Below are positions 59,090 to 64,000 of a DNA stretch of 64,000 bases, in pieces (the first letter of the stretch is position 1; each line of letters starts with the position of its first letter). The notes below the pieces were generated by a model that was given only the letters and a program-made list of their open reading frames with translations, was not told the origin of the DNA and did no database searches. A program made the position numbers and the translations under genes. This DNA is from an uncultured Veillonellaceae bacterium (lineage in GTDB: Bacteria > Bacillota > Negativicutes > Veillonellales > Dialisteraceae): NCBI GenBank assembly GCA_958348245.1, contig CATVYJ010000009.1:1-64000 (forward strand), written 5' to 3'.

Positions 59090-60571
59090 ATGGAAATCGA
59101 CATGAAAGGGATCTGCAAATCCTTCGGCACAAACCAGGTGCTGCGCGGAGTCAATCTGCATCTCCGCTCGGGAGAAGTGCAGGCCCTCATGGGAGAAAAC
59201 GGCGCGGGGAAATCCACGCTGATGAATATCCTCACGGGCATCCACAAAGCCGACGCGGGCACCATCGAAGTGGACGGCAGGCCCATGGTCTTCCGGAATA
59301 ACAAAGACGCGGAAGATCACGGCATTGCCTTCATCCATCAGGAGCTGAACATCTGGCCGAACCTGTCCGTGCTGGAAAACCTCTTTCCGGTGAAGCGGCC
59401 GAAGACGAGATTCGGCTTCATCGACTTCAGGAAAATGCGGGACATCGCCGAGGCGAAATGCAGGGAAATCGGCATCGAGCTGCCGCTGGACGAAATCGCG
59501 GGCAGCTGCTCCGTAGGCCAGCAGCAGATGGTGGAGATCATGCGCAGCCTCCTCCTCGACGCGAAAGTGGTCATCATGGACGAACCCACCGCGGCCCTCA
59601 CCGAGCGCGAGACCGACCGCCTCTTCGAAGTGATGCGCCAGCTCAAGGCGCAGGGCGTGGCCATCATTTATATTTCTCACCGCATGGAAGAAGTCTTCGG
59701 CAACTGCGACACCATCACCGTCATGCGCGACGGCCAGACCATCAGCAGCAAGCCCGTGGGCGAGACCACCATGAGCCAGATCGTCAAGGACATGGTGGGC
59801 CGGGAAATCTCCGAATACTACCCCATCCGGTCCGTCACCCCCGGCGAAGAAGTCTTCCGCGTGGAGCACCTCACCCAGCCCGGCGTCTTCGAAGACGTGT
59901 CCTTCTCCGTGAAGAAAGGGGAAATCTTCGGCGTGGCCGGCCTCATGGGCGCGGGCCGCACGGAGATCATGCGCGCCCTCTTCGGCGTAGACCCGCACAA
60001 GTCCGGCAAAGTCTACCTCCACGGCAAGGAAATCAATATCAAGAATCCCCTTGACGCCATCCGGGAAGGCTTCGGATTCATCACGGAAAACCGGAAAACG
60101 GAAGGGCTCATCCTCGATTTCTCCATCCTGAAAAACATCGCCCTCCCCAGCGAAAAGAACTTCGCCAATTTCAACTGCATCAACGCCGAGAAAGAATACC
60201 AATTCTGCAAAGTCCTCGCGGACAAGCTCGGCGTGAAGACCACCGACATCTATCAGGAGGCGAAAAACCTCTCCGGCGGCAACCAGCAGAAAGTGGTCAT
60301 CGCCAAGTGGATCGGGATGCATCCGTCCCTGCTCATCCTGGACGAACCCACCCGAGGCATCGACGTGGGGGCGAAGAAAGACATTTACGACCTCATGAAC
60401 GAACTCACCGCGGAAGGCGTGTCCATCATCATGGTCTCGTCGGACCTGCCGGAAATCCTCGGCATGTCCGACCGCATCATGGTCATCCACGAAGGCCGCG
60501 TGGCGGGCGTTCTTCCCCGGAAAGACGCCTCGCAGGAACGGATCATTACATTGGCAACGGGAGGAGAATAA
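59090..60571 (+). CDS. rbsA: Ribose ABC transporter ATPase RbsA
   Basis: A 493-residue double ATPase of the sugar importer class. The first domain has Walker A GENGAGKST (about 35-43), SVGQQQMVEIMRSL and VVIMDEPTAAL. The second has the degenerate GLMGAGRTE, LSGGNQQKVVIAKW and LLILDEPTRGIDVGAKKDIY. It energises RbsC. GAAGGGAGAG precedes the ATG; rbsC follows after 3 bases. Confidence 0.94.
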   Translation: MEIDMKGICKSFGTNQVLRGVNLHLRSGEVQALMGENGAGKSTLMNILTGIHKADAGTIEVDGRPMVFRNNKDAEDHGIAFIHQELNIWPNLSVLENLFPVKRPKTRFGFIDFRKMRDIAEAKCREIGIELPLDEIAGSCSVGQQQMVEIMRSLLLDAKVVIMDEPTAALTERETDRLFEVMRQLKAQGVAIIYISHRMEEVFGNCDTITVMRDGQTISSKPVGETTMSQIVKDMVGREISEYYPIRSVTPGEEVFRVEHLTQPGVFEDVSFSVKKGEIFGVAGLMGAGRTEIMRALFGVDPHKSGKVYLHGKEINIKNPLDAIREGFGFITENRKTEGLILDFSILKNIALPSEKNFANFNCINAEKEYQFCKVLADKLGVKTTDIYQEAKNLSGGNQQKVVIAKWIGMHPSLLILDEPTRGIDVGAKKDIYDLMNELTAEGVSIIMVSSDLPEILGMSDRIMVIHEGRVAGVLPRKDASQERIITLATGGE

Positions 60572-60574
60572 TCC

Positions 60575-61513
60575 ATGAATTCTGCAAAAGCAAAAAATCT
60601 GCTGAGGGAAATGGGGCCGCTCATCGGGCTCATCGTCCTCTTTGTCGTCATCGCGGCGCTCAATGACCGGTTCATCTCGCCGTCGAACCTGAGCAACCTG
60701 CTCCGCCAGGTCTCCATCAACGCCCTCATTTCCTTCGGCATGACCTTCGTCATCCTCACCGGCGGCATCGACCTGTCCGTAGGGAGCATCCTGGCCCTCT
60801 CGAGCGCGCTCCTCGCCAGCATGATCACCTCCGGGATGAATCCGGAAATGGCCGTCGTCTGCGCCGCCGGGATCGGCCTCGTCCTCGGCGCGGTGAACGG
60901 CGTCATCGTCGCCTACGGCAAAGTCGCCCCCTTCATCGCGACGCTGGCCACCATGACCATCTACCGCGGCGCGACCCTCGTCTACACGAACGGCAACCCC
61001 ATCAGCGGCCTCACGGACGACCCGATCTTCACCGGCCTCGGACAGGGAGACGTCATGGGCGTGCCCGTGCCGGCCATCCTCATGTTCATCGCCTTCTTCA
61101 TCCTGCTCTTCGTCCTGAACAAGACGCCCCTCGGCCGCCAGACCTACGCCGTGGGCGGCAATGAAAAAGTCTCCTACATCGCGGGCATCAAAATCAACCG
61201 CGTGAAAATCGTGGCCTACGCCATCACCGGCCTCCTCTGCGCCCTCGCAGGGGCCGTCCTCACCGCGCGCCTCAACTCCGCCCAGCCCACCGCCGGCACC
61301 GGCTACGAACTGGACGCCATCGCCGCGGTCGTCCTCGGCGGCACCAGCCTCGCCGGCGGCAAAGGCCGCATCTCCGGCACCCTCATCGGCGCCCTCATCA
61401 TCGGCACGCTCAACAACGGGCTGAATATCCTCAATGTCTCCAGCTTCTACCAGCAAGTTGTCAAAGGGATCGTTATTTTGCTCGCAGTCCTCATGGACCG
61501 TAAAAAACAATAA
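60575..61513 (+). CDS. rbsC: Ribose ABC transporter permease RbsC
   Basis: A 312-residue inner-membrane permease with about 8-10 helices. Family stretches include NALISFGMTFVILTGGIDLS (about 50-69) followed by VGSILALSSALLAS, the YAVGGNEKVSYIAGIKINRV loop that contacts RbsA, and AVVLGGTSLAGGKGRISGTL. Spacing and GGGAGGAG indicate coupling with rbsA. Confidence 0.94.
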   Translation: MNSAKAKNLLREMGPLIGLIVLFVVIAALNDRFISPSNLSNLLRQVSINALISFGMTFVILTGGIDLSVGSILALSSALLASMITSGMNPEMAVVCAAGIGLVLGAVNGVIVAYGKVAPFIATLATMTIYRGATLVYTNGNPISGLTDDPIFTGLGQGDVMGVPVPAILMFIAFFILLFVLNKTPLGRQTYAVGGNEKVSYIAGIKINRVKIVAYAITGLLCALAGAVLTARLNSAQPTAGTGYELDAIAAVVLGGTSLAGGKGRISGTLIGALIIGTLNNGLNILNVSSFYQQVVKGIVILLAVLMDRKKQ

Positions 61514-61527
61514 GGAGGTCGTTTCTC

Positions 61528-62445
61528 TTGTTGAAAAAAGCAATCATCGCCTGCCTGCTCGGCGCGGCGCTCGTCTCCGCCGCAGGCTGCGGCTCCTCGG
61601 ATAAGAAAGAAGCCGCTCCCGCTTCCGGTGAAAAGAAAGTCACCGTCGGCTTCGCCGTATCCACCCAGAATAACCCCTTCTTCGTCACCATGGCGAAGAG
61701 CGTGGAAGACGCGGCGGCCAAAGCCAACGTGGATGTGAAAATCGTAGACGCCCAGAACGATCCGGCCAAACAGTCCAACGACGTCACCGACCTGATCGAA
61801 TCCAAAGTGGACGTCCTCATCATCAACCCCGTGGACTCCGCGGCCATCTCCAACTCCGTCATCGCCGCGAACAAGGCGAAAATCCCCGTCATCACCATCG
61901 ACCGCTCCGCCGATAAAGGCGACGTCGTCACCCACATCGCCTCCAACAACGTGAAAGGCGGTGAAATGGCGGCGGAATACATCGTGCAGAAACTGGGCGA
62001 ACAGGCTGCCGTAGCGGAACTGGAAGGCATCCCCGGCGCGTCCGCCACCCGTGAACGCGGCGAAGGCTTCCACAACATCGCCGACCAGAAACTGAAAGTC
62101 CTCGCGAAGCAGTCCGCCGACTTCGACCGCACCAAGGGCCTCACCGTAGCGGAAAATATCCTCCAGGCGAACCCCGACGTGAAAGCCATCTTCGCGCAGA
62201 ATGACGAAATGGCTCTCGGCGCCATCGGCGCGGCGAAGAGCGCCTCCAAAGACATCCTCGTCATCGGCTTCGACGGCACCGAAGACGGCGTGAAAGCCGT
62301 TCAGGACGGCGACATGGCCGCCACCATCGCCCAGCAGCCCGACAAGATGGGCGAAATCGCCGTCGAGACCGCCCAGAAGATCGTCAAAGGCGAACAGGTG
62401 GACAAGAACATCGCCGTCGATCTCAAACTCGTGGAAAAACAGTAA
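61528..62445 (+). CDS. rbsB: Ribose-binding lipoprotein RbsB
   Basis: A 305-residue periplasmic binding protein. The signal peptide ends in ALVSAAGC (lipid Cys21). The mature part shows VGFAVSTQNNPFFVTMAKSV, DLIESKVDVLIINPVDS, VITIDRSAD and FAQNDEMALGAIGAAKSA, the ribose-binding residues of the LacI/RbsB fold. The start is TTG at 61528, 8 bases after AAGGAGGT; a second TTG follows directly. It ends the operon rbsKDACB. Confidence 0.94.
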   Translation: MLKKAIIACLLGAALVSAAGCGSSDKKEAAPASGEKKVTVGFAVSTQNNPFFVTMAKSVEDAAAKANVDVKIVDAQNDPAKQSNDVTDLIESKVDVLIINPVDSAAISNSVIAANKAKIPVITIDRSADKGDVVTHIASNNVKGGEMAAEYIVQKLGEQAAVAELEGIPGASATRERGEGFHNIADQKLKVLAKQSADFDRTKGLTVAENILQANPDVKAIFAQNDEMALGAIGAAKSASKDILVIGFDGTEDGVKAVQDGDMAATIAQQPDKMGEIAVETAQKIVKGEQVDKNIAVDLKLVEKQ

Positions 62446-62489
62446 TCGCCCGAATATCCCATAGACAACTTGAATCGCCGCGAAAGCGG

Positions 62490-62518
62490 AAAGCCCCGGT
62501 CATCCCGCCGGGGCTTTT
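62490..62518 (+). terminator. Terminator of the rbs operon
   Basis: AAGCCCCGG (62491-62499) pairs with CCGGGGCTT (62508-62516), followed by TT. Confidence 0.85.
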
Positions 62519-62556
62519 GTGTGCGCGGGCGGCGCCCGTCCGGCGCGCCTGTGAAA

Positions 62557-62580
62557 GAAGACCCTCCGGGGTCTTTTTTG
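62557..62580. terminator. Second, possibly bidirectional, terminator
   Basis: AAGACCC / GGGGTCTT with a short loop, followed by TTTTTT. On the other strand CTTCTTTC follows the stem, so it may work in both directions. Confidence 0.65.
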
Positions 62581-62654
62581 CGCCCGCTTTTGCCTGCCTC
62601 GGCGGGCCGCGTCCGCTGCCGGTGCCTCTTGGCAGGGAAATGAGATGATGGCTA

Positions 62655-62684
62655 TTGACATGCGGGCAGGGAAATCTTTACAAT
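62655..62684 (+). promoter_or_regulatory. Promoter of the leader-ORF transcript
   Basis: TTGACA (62655-62660), an 18-base spacer and TACAAT (62679-62684). Confidence 0.82.
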
Positions 62685-62718
62685 AAAAGAAACCATTGAC
62701 ACAAAGGAGGTGAACGTC

Positions 62719-62808
62719 ATGAGCTCCGTCCGTTATGAAGCAGGCCGCATCGGGAAACCCATTCTCCGCATAAGCCGCAGACGGGGGGGGTATGGTACGA
62801 ATTTCTGA
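62719..62808 (+). CDS. 29-codon small ORF, possible leader peptide
   Basis: A strong AAAGGAGGTG lies 7 bases before this ATG and a good promoter lies 35 bases before it. The product has 29 residues, begins MSSVRYEAGRIGKPILRI and has an Arg/Gly-rich end. The codons near the end contain a run of eight G (62783-62790). A terminator-like hairpin follows 64 bases later, before the zinc-finger gene. The arrangement resembles an attenuation leader. No family is known to me, and a chance ORF cannot be ruled out. Confidence 0.45.
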   Translation: MSSVRYEAGRIGKPILRISRRRGGYGTNF

Positions 62809-62871
62809 TTCCGCTCCCTCGCCGGCAATGACCTGTGAGGGGACTTCTGCATATCCCGGATGTTCCATACG

Positions 62872-62898
62872 AAGGCTGCTTTTCGAGCGGCCTTTTTT
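62872..62898 (+). terminator. Terminator or attenuator before the zinc-finger gene
   Basis: AGGCTGC (62873-62879) pairs with GCGGCCT (one G-U pair), with a 7-base loop and six T. It lies between the small ORF and the zinc-finger start. Confidence 0.75.
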
Positions 62899-62928
62899 GC
62901 GTGCCTTCGACGCGGAGCGCGTGACCCT

Positions 62929-63345
62929 ATGGACATAGCGAGAACCTGCGATCTCTGCGGCCGGCTCTTCACGGCGCACCGGAAGACCCAGCGCTTCTGC
63001 TCGAAAGCGTGCCGCCGCCTCGCCTACCGGAAACATCCGAAAGAAGGAGACGGCGAGGGGCCGGCGCTCCGCACCTTCCCCTGCGCGCGGTGCGGCCGCC
63101 TCGTCCGCGTGACCGACGAACGCGACCAGCGGCGGAAATTCTGCTCCTCCCACTGCGAGCGCCTCTACTGGAAGCATTCGAAGGAGAAAGCGGAGAAAGA
63201 AGTCTGCCGCACGTTCCAGTGCCGGCAGTGCGGCAAAACCGTGACCGTCACCGATCCCCGCTCGCGCCGCCGCGCCTTCTGCAGCGACGCCTGCCGCCTC
63301 GTTTGGCAGAAAACAAAACGCCGCGGGAAAGGCGAATGGGAATAA
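62929..63345 (+). CDS. Protein with three tandem treble-clef-like zinc motifs
   Basis: A 138-residue, very basic protein made of three similar units: CDLCGRLFTAHRKTQRFCSK (Cys8), CARCGRLVRVTDERDQRRKF and CRQCGKTVTVTDPRSRRRAF. Each unit has CxxC, about 13 residues, then FCSxxC. Each should bind one zinc. The RFCSKAC ends resemble treble-clef or MYM-type fingers found in small DNA- or RNA-binding proteins. The ATG at 62929 begins just before the first unit but has no ribosome-binding site; starting at 62860 would read through the terminator. It lies 35 bases before the autotransporter gene. Confidence 0.6.
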   Translation: MDIARTCDLCGRLFTAHRKTQRFCSKACRRLAYRKHPKEGDGEGPALRTFPCARCGRLVRVTDERDQRRKFCSSHCERLYWKHSKEKAEKEVCRTFQCRQCGKTVTVTDPRSRRRAFCSDACRLVWQKTKRRGKGEWE

Positions 63346-63380
63346 ACAGTTTAATCCGGGAACACAGAAAGGAATCCATC

Positions 63381-64000
63381 ATGAAAAAGAAAATTTTGAC
63401 AAAACAAATCGTACTGGCCCTCGCCATGGCCGGTTTATTCCCCATGGGACAGGCGTGGGCAGGATATTTTGTCGATGGAGAGACTCTACATGTAGATCAA
63501 AATTTGGATGCATATCGTAATGAAACAATTGAAGGAAAATATTTAGGGGATTTTAAAGAAATTCATATCACAACAAATAATGATTATGGGTTAAATACTT
63601 ATAGCGGGCAATTTAATTTGCCTACTACAGATATATATATCAATGTTACAGGGGATAGTTCGCATGAAAATAGGGATGGAGTGAGTTTACGAAACTGGGG
63701 ATCAACTTTTATTGCTAATAAATATGTGGCACATATTGATGCACCTATTTCTGATGCCTTGAATTTATCACGGGATTCGACAAATCTCTATGCAGAAATT
63801 AATGATTTAGATGTTACGGTTGAACGCGGACATGGGATTCGCGCAAATACTGCAAATAGTAATCACTCACCCGCAGATGATAATAATGTTAATCGTATTG
63901 TTGTTAATAATCATGCAAAAATTACAATCAATAGCAATAGAAATAGTGATATATCTACACCTACGGCTGTGTTTGCTGGAACAGATTATTGGCGCAAGGG
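63381..64000 (+). CDS. Autotransporter-like surface protein, N-terminal part
   Basis: An open frame of 206 codons runs off the right edge. It begins MKKKILTKQIVLALAMAGLF, a signal peptide ending near GQAWAG. The mature part is rich in Asn, Thr, Ser and Asp with short beta-strand periodicity (DVTVERGHGIRANTANSN, RIVVNNHAKITINSN), as in the beta-helix passenger of type V autotransporters. It is strongly AT-rich compared with the genes to its left. GAAAGGAATCC precedes the ATG. The translocator domain is outside the window. Confidence 0.7.
   Translation, partial: MKKKILTKQIVLALAMAGLFPMGQAWAGYFVDGETLHVDQNLDAYRNETIEGKYLGDFKEIHITTNNDYGLNTYSGQFNLPTTDIYINVTGDSSHENRDGVSLRNWGSTFIANKYVAHIDAPISDALNLSRDSTNLYAEINDLDVTVERGHGIRANTANSNHSPADDNNVNRIVVNNHAKITINSNRNSDISTPTAVFAGTDYWRK

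Noticed and set aside
62733..62972. A 79-codon minus-strand frame antisense to the leader ORF
   Set aside because: No ribosome-binding site or promoter is seen, and it overlaps the plus-strand promoter-linked ORF and terminator.
63381..64000. Treating the terminal adhesin as a trimeric autotransporter like the one at 6 kb
   Set aside because: The visible part lacks the ALGxxA/VAIG head repeats and looks more like a beta-helical passenger. The type cannot be settled without the C-terminus.

Overview
Organism: the window looks like a GC-rich member of the Negativicutes (diderm Firmicutes, Veillonella/Dialister/Megasphaera-like). The housekeeping gene orders are Firmicute: secE-nusG-rplKA, sufCBDSU, SRP RNA-dnaX-ybaB-recR, a purE-C-F-M-N-H-D run and pstSCAB-phoPR. 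At the same time there are outer-membrane traits: a trimeric autotransporter ending in an S-layer-homology domain, a second autotransporter-like protein, and ArnT-like lipid-linked sugar transferases. The genus is an inference. Layout: 1-5300 holds the end of tuf, a WYL regulator, an unassigned stable-RNA-like gene, then rpmG-secE-nusG, rplK-rplA (probable L1 leader) and rplJ-rplL (L10 leader with attenuator). 5300-10650 holds a flavin-fold protein, the large adhesin with an RBS-hiding hairpin, its secreted neighbour and a small conserved protein. 10650-15100 (minus strand) is an operon of DedA, two GT39/ArnT-like transferases and a uracil-DNA glycosylase. 15400-18650 has two amino-acid-type binding lipoproteins without transporter partners and two genes resembling immunity proteins. 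18700-23700 is the SUF iron-sulfur operon. 23750-30200 is an accessory stretch: SGNH hydrolase, carboxylesterase, an orphan low-GC gene, a DUF6125-like protein, an M20 peptidase and a tRNA-dihydrouridine synthase. 30250-39250 is a purine permease with a long structured leader followed by purECFMNHD. 39800-46560 is the phosphate regulon: pstSCAB, phoP, phoR, with a possible Pho box. 46690-52330 has an SDR, a hotdog thioesterase, a small membrane protein, tRNA-Val(GAC), CCA-adding enzyme and a class B PBP. 52440-55690 (minus strand) is SRP RNA, dnaX, ybaB, recR and an unlisted 52-aa membrane protein. 55860-62450 is fumarase and rbsKDACB. 62650-64000 has a leader-like small ORF, a triple zinc-finger protein and the start of an autotransporter that leaves the window. 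How they work together: the window mixes translation, Fe-S, purine, phosphate and ribose core functions with surface and accessory loci. The accessory parts (adhesin head region, SGNH hydrolase, orphan gene at 26.3 kb, terminal autotransporter) are visibly more AT-rich than the core. The least explained items are the stable-RNA-like transcript at about 1.55-1.67 kb, the riboregulated adhesin cassette at 5.9-10.2 kb, the dedA/ArnT/UDG operon, and the leader/G-tract/zinc-finger/autotransporter arrangement at the right end.
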